Source: Afipia felis ATCC 53690
GTDB lineage: Bacteria; Pseudomonadota; Alphaproteobacteria; Rhizobiales; Xanthobacteraceae
Direction: 5' to 3'
Assembly (NCBI RefSeq): GCF_000314735.2
Contig: NZ_KB375270.1
Span: 1,488,001-1,552,000 of the forward strand
Length of the DNA stretch: 64,000 bases
This document shows, piece by piece, positions 35,094-43,530 of the stretch. The position numbers and the translations under genes are program-made. How positions within the stretch are numbered: the stretch's first letter is position 1; the number at the start of each line of letters is the position of its first letter. A model generated the notes under the pieces. That model made no database searches. It was given only the letters and a program-made list of their open reading frames with translations, and had not been told where the DNA came from.

Positions 35094-35840
35094 TTAAAGC
35101 ACTTCCGCGCCGTAACGGCAGCGTCGGGTGTCGCAGCGGCTAATGCGTAGTTCGACCGGACGACCGCTAACATCGGTCGCGATACGATGGACCTCCAATA
35201 GCGGCGCCCCGACCTTCAGGCCCAGCCTCTTCGCTTCATCCGCAGTCGCGGCAACAGCCGCGAGCTGCTCGCCAACGCGCACGATGCTGATACCGAACCG
35301 CTCCTGATAGATGACGTACATCTCCTCATCCATCTGGATATGCGCCTCGACGGATAGATCGGGCATCACCTCCACCGGGACATAGATCCGTTCAAAAATC
35401 GCGGGCTTGCCGTTCAGGCTGCGCACGCGGGTGATCGCGTGGAGCATGGCTGATGCATCGACTCCCAGATCGTTCGCCTGATCGCGCGTCGCGCGCTGGA
35501 TACGCTGCGACAGCACCACACTCGTGGGAATGATCCGGCTACCATCCGGCTCCACCATACGGAAAAACTGATACAGCGCGCGATCGCGGGAATGGCGCGC
35601 GACGAACGTGCCGACGCCCTGCCGACGCACGATCATGCGGTCGGCTTCCAGCGCGTTCAGCGCCTTCCGCACAGTGCCCTGGCTGACATTGTATTCGGCC
35701 GCGAGCTCGTATTCGCTCGGCAGCATCTGCCCCGGCTTCCAGCTTCCGGCGCCGATACGCTTGACGAGAAGCGTCTTCACCTGCGCGTACAGGGGAAGGT
35801 ATTCGGTATGGCCGCCAGATACTGTCGTTTCGTTGCTCAC
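35094..35840 (-). CDS. GntR-family (HutC/UTRA) transcriptional regulator
   Basis: A 248-residue regulator with a winged-helix N-terminal domain (LPSEYELAAEYNVSQGTVRK) and a UTRA ligand-binding domain (residues about 90-245, IFERIYVPVEVMPDL). A GTG start with AAGGA upstream is preferred; the frame extends 32 residues further without family similarity. It is the last gene of the sulfonate cluster and the probable local repressor. The two related palindromes at 39584-39597 and 47337-47350 are its candidate operators. Confidence 0.88.
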   Translation of the reverse strand: MSNETTVSGGHTEYLPLYAQVKTLLVKRIGAGSWKPGQMLPSEYELAAEYNVSQGTVRKALNALEADRMIVRRQGVGTFVARHSRDRALYQFFRMVEPDGSRIIPTSVVLSQRIQRATRDQANDLGVDASAMLHAITRVRSLNGKPAIFERIYVPVEVMPDLSVEAHIQMDEEMYVIYQERFGISIVRVGEQLAAVAATADEAKRLGLKVGAPLLEVHRIATDVSGRPVELRISRCDTRRCRYGAEVL

Positions 35841-35948
35841 CAGTTCCTTCACCGTTTCAAACGATTCAAGCCGATAAGTAACAGAAGCCGTCTTCGGACC
35901 GAAGTGCTTCCCGCCCGATCGGGCGGCTACGCACAACCAAATGACCCA

Positions 35949-36956
35949 TCAGGCCTTGACCGACGCCGCCTCCGTCAAAATCGATTCGATTTCAGGGCCA
36001 ACCGTCAGGCCGTCGCGGGCCGCCTTGGCCCGATTCGCAAGCCGCCGTGAACCCGGCAGCCGCGCACCCTGCTGTCCCTCGATTGCCGCGACCAGCGTCG
36101 CCATCCGTTCGCCGAAACGGCCATGTCCGAATCCCGCCGGATCGATTGTCAGCAGCAACTGTCCGGTCAGCGGCGGACCGCCTTTGTCATCGAGGAAGGA
36201 CGACGCTTCGAATGCCAGATGCGCGCCGGGAATACAGGCCGCCAGAATTTCGACCATGAAGGCCAGCGCCGCGCCCTTGGCGTCACCAAGTGGGATCATC
36301 GTTCCCTGCAGCGCCTTCACAGGATCGGTCGTGGCCTGCCCGTCGGCATCCAGCGCCCAGCCTTCCGGAATGCTCTCGCCCTTCTGCTTGGCCGCCACGA
36401 TCGGTCCGCGCGCGACTTTCGACAGCGCGAGATCCACCACGGCCGGCTCACGGCCCTCGAGAGGGGCTGCAAAAGCAATCGGGTTGGTGCCGAACACCGG
36501 CTCGCGTCCACCCCATGGTGCCATCGCGCTCGGTGTGTTCGCGAACAGCAACGCAACCAGCCCCTTTTTCGCCAGCGCTTCGCACGGCAGGCCGGCGGCA
36601 CCGCAATGGTTGGAATTGCCGATGGCGGCGACCGCGATGCCCTGCTTGGCTGCAAGCGCGGGCAATTCCGCGAGAGCAAGATCAATTGCCGGATAGGCAA
36701 ATCCCTTCGCCGCATCGATCGCCAGAACGCTTGGGCGCGGATTCGATGCTGTCGGCTTCGCCTTGCCATCGATCTTGCCGCTTTTCACCATGGCGAGATA
36801 AGTCGGCACGCGCGACAGGCCGTGACCCTTAAGGCCGTCGGCTTCCGCCGTCACCAGCGCACGCGCGACCGACGCAGACGTATCCTCGCTGCAGCCGTGG
36901 GCAACGAAGGTACCCGCCACGCGCTTGGTGAGATCAGCGAGAGACAGCGTGCTCAT
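35949..36956 (-). CDS. comC: (R)-3-sulfolactate dehydrogenase ComC (Ldh_2 family)
   Basis: A 335-residue NAD(P)-dependent oxidoreductase of the malate/L-lactate/sulfolactate dehydrogenase family. The catalytic His lies in GNSNHCGAAG; APWGGREPVFGTNP is the family motif. In known sulfolactate utilisers ComC reduces 3-sulfopyruvate to (R)-3-sulfolactate, the form cleaved by SuyAB. The start overlaps the slcC stop by 4 bases. Identification rests on family and on neighbours slcC and suyAB. Confidence 0.88.
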   Translation of the reverse strand: MSTLSLADLTKRVAGTFVAHGCSEDTSASVARALVTAEADGLKGHGLSRVPTYLAMVKSGKIDGKAKPTASNPRPSVLAIDAAKGFAYPAIDLALAELPALAAKQGIAVAAIGNSNHCGAAGLPCEALAKKGLVALLFANTPSAMAPWGGREPVFGTNPIAFAAPLEGREPAVVDLALSKVARGPIVAAKQKGESIPEGWALDADGQATTDPVKALQGTMIPLGDAKGAALAFMVEILAACIPGAHLAFEASSFLDDKGGPPLTGQLLLTIDPAGFGHGRFGERMATLVAAIEGQQGARLPGSRRLANRAKAARDGLTVGPEIESILTEAASVKA

Positions 36957-37873
36957 GCGTTCAGGACCTTCTTGACGTTCTCGACCGTGACCCACGACAC
37001 GCGGGTGTTGGATTCCACGGTGACGCCCGCAATATGCGGCGTCAGAATCAGATTCGGCACATCCGCGAAGACGTTGCCTGCCTTGAGCGGTTCTTCCACG
37101 AACACATCGAGTGCGGCGCCGCCGAGCTTCTTCGTCTTGAGCGCCGTCGCCACAGCGGCCTCATCCACCACGCCGCCGCGGGCGGCATTGATAAGGATCG
37201 CATCGGGACGCATCCGGGACAGCGCAGACGTATCGATCATGTTGCGGGTCTTGTCGTTGAGCGGCACATGCAGGCTGACGACATCGGCCAGAGCCAGCAG
37301 GTTTTCCAGCGTCTGGCGCTGCACGCCGGCCTGCGCGAACACTGCGTCGTCCACCAGAGGATCAAACGCGATCACCTTCATGCCCATTGCCGCTGCGAGT
37401 TTCGCCGTGAGGCGCGCAATGGAGCCGAAGCCCACCAGCCCCATCACCTTGTCGGCCATCTCCCGGCCGATCAGCGTATTGCGCGGCCATTTGCCGGCGA
37501 CGACGCTACCCGTCGCCATATAGGCGCCGCGCAGCAGCATCATCGCGCTCGTGATGACATATTCGGCGACCGACAGATCGTTCGCGCCGGACGCCGGCAG
37601 CACAGCGATATTGCGTTCTTTGCAGGCTGCCAGATCGATATTGTCGAGCCCGACGCCAAGCCGACCGACAGCTTTCAGCTTGGGCGCGGCATCCAGCAGC
37701 GCGCCACGCACCTGCGTGCGGTTGCGCACGATAATCGCCCGCGCATCCTTGAGGCGAGCGTTCAAATCATTCGGATGATCGACAAGATTAGGGTCGTAGA
37801 AATAATCGAATCCCCGCAACCCTTCGGTGATTGCCGCCTCGTCCATGAATTCGCAGATAACGATGTCAGACAC
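36953..37873 (-). CDS. slcC: (S)-3-sulfolactate dehydrogenase SlcC (2-hydroxyacid dehydrogenase family)
   Basis: A 306-residue D-isomer-specific 2-hydroxyacid dehydrogenase. The Rossmann loop is GLVGFGSIARL (last Gly of GxGxxG replaced by Ala). Catalytic Arg is in INAARGGVVDE and His in LTPHIAG. SlcC oxidises (S)-3-sulfolactate to 3-sulfopyruvate, and with ComC inverts the stereocentre. GTG is the start codon. It lies between suyB and comC. Confidence 0.87.
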   Translation of the reverse strand: MSDIVICEFMDEAAITEGLRGFDYFYDPNLVDHPNDLNARLKDARAIIVRNRTQVRGALLDAAPKLKAVGRLGVGLDNIDLAACKERNIAVLPASGANDLSVAEYVITSAMMLLRGAYMATGSVVAGKWPRNTLIGREMADKVMGLVGFGSIARLTAKLAAAMGMKVIAFDPLVDDAVFAQAGVQRQTLENLLALADVVSLHVPLNDKTRNMIDTSALSRMRPDAILINAARGGVVDEAAVATALKTKKLGGAALDVFVEEPLKAGNVFADVPNLILTPHIAGVTVESNTRVSWVTVENVKKVLNA

Positions 37874-37935
37874 GCGGCCCCCAGATCAAAAAAGAAAATG
37901 GCGGACGGCGTGGTGACGCCGCCCGCCTTCGTGGT

Positions 37936-39207
37936 TTAAGCGCTGCGATACAGCTTGGTCAGCGAGAACTCGCGGTGACCAAGAGACTCCGCCGCGGTCA
38001 AGCGGCCGTTCGCGGTGCGCACGATCATGTCGATCAGCGCGTCACCGGCCTGATCGAGCGTCATGTCGCGGCGCAGAACGCCGGTCACGTCGACGTCGAT
38101 GTGCTCGCCCATGGTACGCACGGTCTTCGGATTGCCGCTGATCTTGATCACAGGAATGATCGGATTACCGATGACGTTGCCCTGCCCCGTCGGGAAGGTG
38201 TGGACCACATAACCGGCCGCCATCATCAGCGTCACGCACTCAGCAGCAGCCGACGAGGTGTCCATGTAATAAAGGCCAGGACCCTTTGCCGGGGCTTCCG
38301 CAGGCTCCAGCGCGTCGATGTACATCGACTTGTGGCCGATCTTCTCGAGATTGCCGAGCGCCTTCTCTTCGATGCTCGACAGACCGCCGGCAATGTTGCC
38401 TTTGGTCGGCTGAGAATCGGAGAGGTCGTCAGTCTTGTGAGCCTCGATCACGTCGTCCTGATACGCCTTCCACATTTTGTACCATTTTTCCGCGACCTCC
38501 GGCGTTGCCGCACGCTCCTTGCAGAGGTGCTCGGCGCCGGTGATTTCCGAGGTTTCGCCGAACACGCCGTAAATGCCGTGCGGGATCAACTTGTCGTACA
38601 TGTTGCCGACGGTTGGGCACGACGACAGGCCCGTGGTGGTGTCGGACTCGCCGCACTTGGTCGAGACCCACAGATCCGAGATCGGGCACAGTTCACGCTC
38701 GAGTTCGGTTGCCCACTGCACGAAGCGCTTGGCTTGATAGCTCGCGCGCGAGATGGTGTTGATATCACCATGGGTTTCGATACCGAAACCGACCACCGGC
38801 TTGCCGGTCTTGGCGATGCCTTCGACCACGCGGCTGGTCCAGCCTTCCTCGATGCCGATGACGACCACTGCCGCGACGTTCGGGTTCGAGCCTGTACCGA
38901 TCAGAGTGCGGAAATGAACCTCGAGGTCCTCGCCGAACTGCAGACGGCCATAGGCGTGCGGGATGGCAATCGTGCCCTTGATGTTATTGGCGACGGCCTC
39001 GCAGGCGGCGTTCGACAGATCGTCGAGCGGGAGGATGAGAACGTGGTTGCGGACGCCGACGCGGCCGTTTTCACGCCGCCAGCCCCAGAACTTCGCGTTC
39101 TTGAAATCCTTCGAAGCGCGCTTGCCGGGAAGGCTCTTCGTCGTCAACTGGTCCGTCGCGCCTCCGACGTAAGGCGACTTCATTTCAACGATATTGCTGA
39201 GCGACAT
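37936..39207 (-). CDS. suyB: (R)-3-sulfolactate sulfo-lyase large subunit
   Basis: A 423-residue UxaA/altronate-dehydratase-like subunit. [20 protein letters not shown] at the start, [19 protein letters not shown] and [15 protein letters not shown] are characteristic. With SuyA it cleaves (R)-3-sulfolactate to pyruvate and sulfite using an iron cofactor. The ATG has GGTGAGG upstream and is 7 bases after the suyA stop. The combination with SlcC and ComC distinguishes it from sugar-acid dehydratases. Confidence 0.92.
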   Translation of the reverse strand: MSLSNIVEMKSPYVGGATDQLTTKSLPGKRASKDFKNAKFWGWRRENGRVGVRNHVLILPLDDLSNAACEAVANNIKGTIAIPHAYGRLQFGEDLEVHFRTLIGTGSNPNVAAVVVIGIEEGWTSRVVEGIAKTGKPVVGFGIETHGDINTISRASYQAKRFVQWATELERELCPISDLWVSTKCGESDTTTGLSSCPTVGNMYDKLIPHGIYGVFGETSEITGAEHLCKERAATPEVAEKWYKMWKAYQDDVIEAHKTDDLSDSQPTKGNIAGGLSSIEEKALGNLEKIGHKSMYIDALEPAEAPAKGPGLYYMDTSSAAAECVTLMMAAGYVVHTFPTGQGNVIGNPIIPVIKISGNPKTVRTMGEHIDVDVTGVLRRDMTLDQAGDALIDMIVRTANGRLTAAESLGHREFSLTKLYRSA

Positions 39208-39214
39208 GTGAACC

Positions 39215-39541
39215 TCACCAACGCTTGGTCTTGTGATTGTGGATATGGACGTGACGGCCCTGCGGCCCGTCGCCGACCATTCTGCCGACGTCCTGACCGT
39301 ACTTGATGACGGTGTCGCCCTTCTTGAGGTCGACCAGCGCTACCTTGTGACCGATCGGAATGTCGTCCTTCACGTCGATGGTGAACGTCGTATCGTTCTC
39401 GGTGATGACGCCGAACGCCTTGGTGCCGGCCTTCAGGTCCTCGACGACAACGACCGCAACATTGTCCTTCGGGCTGTGAGCCAGCACGTGGGGCATGTTC
39501 GGCTTGTCTTTGGCGGCTGACGCCGCTCCCGGAGCATTCAT
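39215..39541 (-). CDS. suyA: (R)-3-sulfolactate sulfo-lyase small subunit
   Basis: A 108-residue SAF-domain protein ([31 protein letters not shown]), the small partner of SuyB. A strong GGGAGAAGGAAG ribosome site precedes the ATG; an in-frame extension of 14 residues is unlikely. An 85-base spacer upstream contains a good promoter and a palindrome, so suyAB-slcC-comC can be transcribed separately from the preceding genes. Confidence 0.92.
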   Translation of the reverse strand: MNAPGAASAAKDKPNMPHVLAHSPKDNVAVVVVEDLKAGTKAFGVITENDTTFTIDVKDDIPIGHKVALVDLKKGDTVIKYGQDVGRMVGDGPQGRHVHIHNHKTKRW

Positions 39542-39583
39542 TCTTCCTTCTCCCTGCTCATCTGAATGGGTTTCAGGTCCCAA

Positions 39584-39615
39584 GTCTTGTATAAGATAAT
39601 AAATACATCGGTCAA
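39584..39615 (-). promoter_or_regulatory. Probable suyA promoter with overlapping operator
   Basis: On the minus strand TTGACC (39610-39615) and TATACA (39588-39593) are separated by 16 bases, a good -35/-10 pair. The -10 element lies inside the dyad TCTT-GTAT-AAGA (39585-39596, plus strand). The 14-mer at 39584-39597 is identical at 11 positions to the site at 47337-47350 before the importer genes. A repressor bound here would block polymerase. Confidence 0.6.
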
Positions 39616-39626
39616 GCAGAACCGAC

Positions 39627-41354
39627 CTATTCCGCCGCCTCCGAAAGCAAGGTTTGCCCCGGTTTTACGCGGGTAAACGCCACCGGCGCGGTGGAAATGT
39701 CGATGTCGCCGCCTTTCATTCGCACCACCGTGTAGTGCGAGGTGTCGAGGTCGGAGGCTGACGGATAGTCTTCACGGAAATGTGCGCCGCGGCTGTCGGT
39801 GCGCGCGGTCGCCGCCGCGCAGATTCCGCGACTGACCTGGACGAGATTTTCGAGATTGAGTCGGTCCATCCAGGTCAGGTTGTAGCGGCGGTCACCATCC
39901 GCCACGCCGGACCGCGCGACCTGCGTCGCGAGATCGTCGAGCGCCGCAGCACCACGCGCGAGGCCTTCGCCCGTGCGTAGAATACCGACATCGTTCCACA
40001 TGATGTCCATCAGCGCCTCGCGCATTTCGGCGAGATCGCCCGACGGCTTGCCGAGCGGCGAGAACGCACGGTCGAGAGAGGCATCGATCACGGACTGATC
40101 CGGATCGGCATGCACGCCTTCCTTCGTAACCGCGCGCGCCATCGCATCGCCGGCGACGCCGCCAAACACCGTGGAATTGGCAACGCCGTTGCCGCCGAGA
40201 CGATTGGCGCCGTGCACGCCGCCGGTGTCCTCACCGGCCGCAAACAGGCGCGGCATCGCCGTGCTGCAATCGAGATCGAACACCACGCCGCCCATCATGT
40301 AGTGCGCGGTCGGAATCACCTCGACGAGACCACCGGCCAGATCGAAACCACAATCAGCGCAGCGCTCCACCATGCCCTTGAAGGTGCGCCGCACGTGATC
40401 GGGACCGAGATGGCTCATCTTGATGTGCACGCCGCCGTGCTGCGTCGCGTAGCCCTTGCGGATCTGGTACATGATCGAACGGCTGACGATGTCGCGCGTG
40501 GCGCGTTCGCCGCGTTCGTCGTAATCGAACATGAAGCGTTCGCCGCGCGAATCCAGCAACTGCCCGCCCGCACCGCGCAGACCCTCTTCCAGCACCGTGC
40601 CGGTCATGCGCGTGCCCGCACCCGCGAGTAGGCCGGTCGGATGGAATTGCACCATTTCGAGATCGCGCAGCGAAAGTCCCGCGCGCATCGCCATCGCAAG
40701 ACCGTCGCAAGTCTTGTCGCCGGACGGCGTATGATATTTGTACATCGTCGGACCGCCGCCGGTCGCGAGCAGCGTCGCCTTGGCACGCACCAGCAACGGC
40801 TCGCCCGTGCGCATGTCGAGCATCAGGACGCCAGCAAGGCCCGAGCCGTCCGCCGCCGGAATGAGATCGAGCGCGCGATGGTCCTCCATCCGCCTCACGT
40901 CGCGGCGCCAGATCTGCTCGGACAACCGGTTGATGATCTCGATGCCGGTGAGATCGCCCTTGTGCACGGTGCGGTCGAAGGTCTGGCCCGCGAACGCCTT
41001 CTGGTGAACGCTGCCGTCGGGATTGCGGTCGAAGAAGCAACCGAGTTCGTTCTCAAGCTCGCGGATGCGGATCTGCGCCTCGACGACAAGCTTCCAGGCA
41101 AGATCCTGATTGTTGAGCCATTTGCCGCCCTCGATCGTGTCCATGAAGTGACGTTCGACCGAGTCGCCCGGCGCCAGCGCGACGTTGTAGCCGCCCTGCA
41201 CCATGCGCGTGCAGCCGCATTTGCCAAGCAGCCCCTTCACCGCGACGGTGACGTCGAGATGCGGCGCGGTCTTCTTGGCGTGAAGCGCGGCAAAGAGCCC
41301 TGCCCCACCCGAGCCGAGGATCAGAATGTCGGTATCGACCGTACGCAGCGCCAT
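39627..41354 (-). CDS. Divergent succinate dehydrogenase/fumarate reductase-like flavoprotein
   Basis: A 575-residue flavoprotein subunit of the SdhA/FrdA/NadB family: GSGGAGLFAALHA (FAD), FHPTG with His238, EEGLRGAGG, TRDIVSRS with Arg287, TAHYMMGG with His351 and GANRLGGN with Arg385. The proton-transfer pair Glu257/Arg260 is kept. Unusual features are Cys48 at the place of the FAD-linking His, Glu256 where the substrate-binding Thr of TE(x)xRGEGG sits, Ala262 for the Glu of RGEGG, and a few extra residues before this loop. It is not the housekeeping sdhA: it sits after fumarase-type genes and before suyAB. I infer that it oxidises a succinate-like sulfonate. Confidence 0.85.
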   Translation of the reverse strand: MALRTVDTDILILGSGGAGLFAALHAKKTAPHLDVTVAVKGLLGKCGCTRMVQGGYNVALAPGDSVERHFMDTIEGGKWLNNQDLAWKLVVEAQIRIRELENELGCFFDRNPDGSVHQKAFAGQTFDRTVHKGDLTGIEIINRLSEQIWRRDVRRMEDHRALDLIPAADGSGLAGVLMLDMRTGEPLLVRAKATLLATGGGPTMYKYHTPSGDKTCDGLAMAMRAGLSLRDLEMVQFHPTGLLAGAGTRMTGTVLEEGLRGAGGQLLDSRGERFMFDYDERGERATRDIVSRSIMYQIRKGYATQHGGVHIKMSHLGPDHVRRTFKGMVERCADCGFDLAGGLVEVIPTAHYMMGGVVFDLDCSTAMPRLFAAGEDTGGVHGANRLGGNGVANSTVFGGVAGDAMARAVTKEGVHADPDQSVIDASLDRAFSPLGKPSGDLAEMREALMDIMWNDVGILRTGEGLARGAAALDDLATQVARSGVADGDRRYNLTWMDRLNLENLVQVSRGICAAATARTDSRGAHFREDYPSASDLDTSHYTVVRMKGGDIDISTAPVAFTRVKPGQTLLSEAAE

Positions 41355-41357
41355 GGT

Positions 41358-41966
41358 TCACACCGCTCCGATGCTTTTGAGAACCGCATCGCGGCGGCTG
41401 GCGACATCCTTCTGCAGATCGGCGTAGAGCGAGCCACCATGCGAATCCATGCCGACGAGCAGCGGGCCGAAATTCCTGATCTGGAATTTCCAGAGGCTTT
41501 CGGGATGCAGGTCGTCCATATCGATATCGACGATCTGTTCGATCCAGGTGGTCTCGAGCGCTGCCGCGCCGCCGACGATGGCGAGATACGCGCCGCCAAA
41601 CTCAGCGAAAGCCTTCAGCGTGTCCGGACCCATGCCGCCCTTACCGATGATGAGACGCACACCTTCGCGATCCATCAGGTCATGAGTGAAGCGCTCCATG
41701 CGCATCGACGTGGTGGTGCCGATACAGAACGGCTTGTAACCCACCGGCGCCTCGTTCGAGACCGGCACCCGGTGCACGTTCGGCGCGGTATGGATGACCG
41801 CGTGGCCGTCGAGATCGAACTTGGTCTCGCGCCCCTTGTCGAACATGTGGATCAGGGTCGCGTCGCGGATGCCGAACAGCGTCTGTTCGAGCGTGACAGT
41901 GTCGCCGATCTTCAGGCTGCGCGCCTTCTCCTCGGTGATCGGCATTTCAAGAATATGATGCGCCAT
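41358..41966 (-). CDS. Class I fumarase / tartrate dehydratase beta-like subunit
   Basis: A 202-residue subunit closely resembling E. coli TtdB and the C-terminal part of class I fumarases (IGKGGMGPDTL, PESLWKFQIRNFGPLLV). The substrate-binding motif GPTTSxRM is altered to GTTTSMRM, and the HAGP motif to HTAP. It is 3 bases from the flavoprotein gene and 10 bases after the alpha subunit. In this cluster it should hydrate the product of the dehydrogenase; 3-sulfoacrylate is the inferred substrate, fumarate the conservative alternative. Confidence 0.88.
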   Translation of the reverse strand: MAHHILEMPITEEKARSLKIGDTVTLEQTLFGIRDATLIHMFDKGRETKFDLDGHAVIHTAPNVHRVPVSNEAPVGYKPFCIGTTTSMRMERFTHDLMDREGVRLIIGKGGMGPDTLKAFAEFGGAYLAIVGGAAALETTWIEQIVDIDMDDLHPESLWKFQIRNFGPLLVGMDSHGGSLYADLQKDVASRRDAVLKSIGAV

Positions 41967-41976
41967 GATCCTGCCC

Positions 41977-42852
41977 TCACGCCGAAAACGCGATGCCGCC
42001 GGGCGTGATCGTCGCCCGTGCGCGCCGTGCCGAATGGCACTGGATGTTCACCGCAACGGGATTTTGCGTGATGTGGGTCGCGGCGACCTCCACATGCACG
42101 GCGAAGCTCGTCGAGCGTCCGCCAAGGCCCTGCGGGCCGATGCCGAGCTCGTTCACGGCCTTTGACAGTTCCGCCTCGATCTTGGCACCCTCCTCGTCGC
42201 TGCACTTCGAGCCGAGCGGGCGCGTTGCCGCGATCTTGGCGAGATGCATGCAGAGATCCGAGGTGCCGCCGATGCCGACGCCGACGATGGTCGGCGGGCA
42301 GACGCGGCCGCCCAACTCGATGACGCGATCGATCACGAATGCCTTCACCGCCTTGATGCCGTCGGACGGCAGCAGCATTTTCAGGAACGAGCCGTTCTCC
42401 GAGCCCGAGCCTTTCGGAATCATCTCAATCGAGGCCGTTTCCGGGCGCTCGTCGAAATCAACATGGATGATCGGCACGCGGATGCCGCTCGATGTCTGGT
42501 TGTTTTTGCGGGTGATCGGATGCACCACGGAGGAGCGCAGCGAGCATTCCGTGGTGGCGCGCTCGCAGCCTCGGCGGATCGCCGCCTTCAATTCTGCGCC
42601 GTCGAACTCGACATTACGGCCGATCGTCACGTTATAGATCGGAATGCCGGTGTCCTGGCACAGGATGTTGTTGGTGCGCTCGGCGACCGCGATGTTCTCC
42701 ACCATCGTATCGAGAACCGTCCGGCCGATGGTGCTGGTCTCGTTGCGCACGAGCGTCTTGAAACCGGCCTTGATATCGTCCGGCAACATTTTGAGAGCCT
42801 GCACGTAGAGCGTTTTGCAGATCTCTTCGACTTCTTTCATATCAATCTGCAT
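41977..42852 (-). CDS. Class I fumarase / tartrate dehydratase alpha-like subunit
   Basis: A 291-residue [4Fe-4S] dehydratase subunit of the TtdA/FumA N-terminal type. The three cluster cysteines are Cys65 (ILCQDTG), Cys185 (RVCPP) and Cys272 (QCHSARR). GIGPQGLGG and RPLGS are family motifs. It pairs with the downstream beta subunit. The start ATG has GGGATG nearby; a second ATG at 42840 is possible. As part of the sulfonate cluster it probably hydrates an unsaturated sulfo-acid (inference). Confidence 0.9.
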   Translation of the reverse strand: MQIDMKEVEEICKTLYVQALKMLPDDIKAGFKTLVRNETSTIGRTVLDTMVENIAVAERTNNILCQDTGIPIYNVTIGRNVEFDGAELKAAIRRGCERATTECSLRSSVVHPITRKNNQTSSGIRVPIIHVDFDERPETASIEMIPKGSGSENGSFLKMLLPSDGIKAVKAFVIDRVIELGGRVCPPTIVGVGIGGTSDLCMHLAKIAATRPLGSKCSDEEGAKIEAELSKAVNELGIGPQGLGGRSTSFAVHVEVAATHITQNPVAVNIQCHSARRARATITPGGIAFSA

Positions 42853-42856
42853 GGCA

Positions 42857-43204
42857 CTACATCCCGTTCAAGAGAAACAACACACCGACCGCCGCTGATG
42901 CGGCGACGCAACTTGAAACCAGCACCGCGCTGCGGTCGCGCATCGCGAACCACTCGATCGCGAGCACCCGAAGGCCGAGCGCCATGTGCACCGCAAGCGC
43001 CGACACCAGGCCCCATTCCGCGATCAAGGCGATCCGCGAATGGGTCAATGCGAGAAAGCTGTCCAGCGCGTTTGCACCGTTGAGCGCCGTACCGAGTGCG
43101 AGAAAATGCATCGGCAGAAAGATCGCCAGCGCCACGCCGGACAGACGATGCAGCATCGCCGCAATGAAACCCGGCTTGAGATGAGAGCTTCGTATCAGGC
43201 TCAT
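42857..43204 (-). CDS. SdhC-like membrane anchor subunit
   Basis: A 115-residue protein with three hydrophobic segments and the SdhC cytochrome b signature (LKPGFIAAMLHRLSG), including a candidate heme or quinone-site His. It anchors the flavoprotein and iron-sulfur subunits to the membrane and passes electrons to quinone. The start overlaps the preceding anchor gene by 4 bases; 34 upstream residues in frame are excluded. Confidence 0.82.
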   Translation of the reverse strand: MSLIRSSHLKPGFIAAMLHRLSGVALAIFLPMHFLALGTALNGANALDSFLALTHSRIALIAEWGLVSALAVHMALGLRVLAIEWFAMRDRSAVLVSSCVAASAAVGVLFLLNGM

Positions 43205-43530
43205 GCGCCGTACACCGCAAGTGCGGCCCTCACTCCAAGGATAACAAGCGAAACGGAAAATAGTGCCATTACCAGATCGAGCGAGCGACCGCGCCAGTGC
43301 AGCCACTCGCGCAGCACCGACCGCAGACCGATCGGCGCATGGATCGACGCCGCAAGTACGAACGTTAGGTAGAAGGCGAGGAACGCGCGGTTGCCGTGGG
43401 TGCGCGCCAGAATGTCGCCTGCCGTCAGCCCGCCGCGCACGGCGTAGATGATGGTGATGAGGTGCACCGTCACCGCGAAAGCCAGAATGAACGCGGTGCC
43501 GCGCTGGGCGAGATAGAGAACCGGGTTCAT
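43201..43530 (-). CDS. SdhD-like membrane anchor subunit
   Basis: A 109-residue protein with three hydrophobic segments (about 12-30, 48-66, 83-105) and conserved-looking His residues (HLITIIYAVRGG, SIHAPIGLRSVLREW). It resembles the second small anchor of succinate dehydrogenases and fumarate reductases. It overlaps its neighbours on both sides by 4 bases, so the four subunits are tightly coupled. Confidence 0.78.
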   Translation of the reverse strand: MNPVLYLAQRGTAFILAFAVTVHLITIIYAVRGGLTAGDILARTHGNRAFLAFYLTFVLAASIHAPIGLRSVLREWLHWRGRSLDLVMALFSVSLVILGVRAALAVYGA

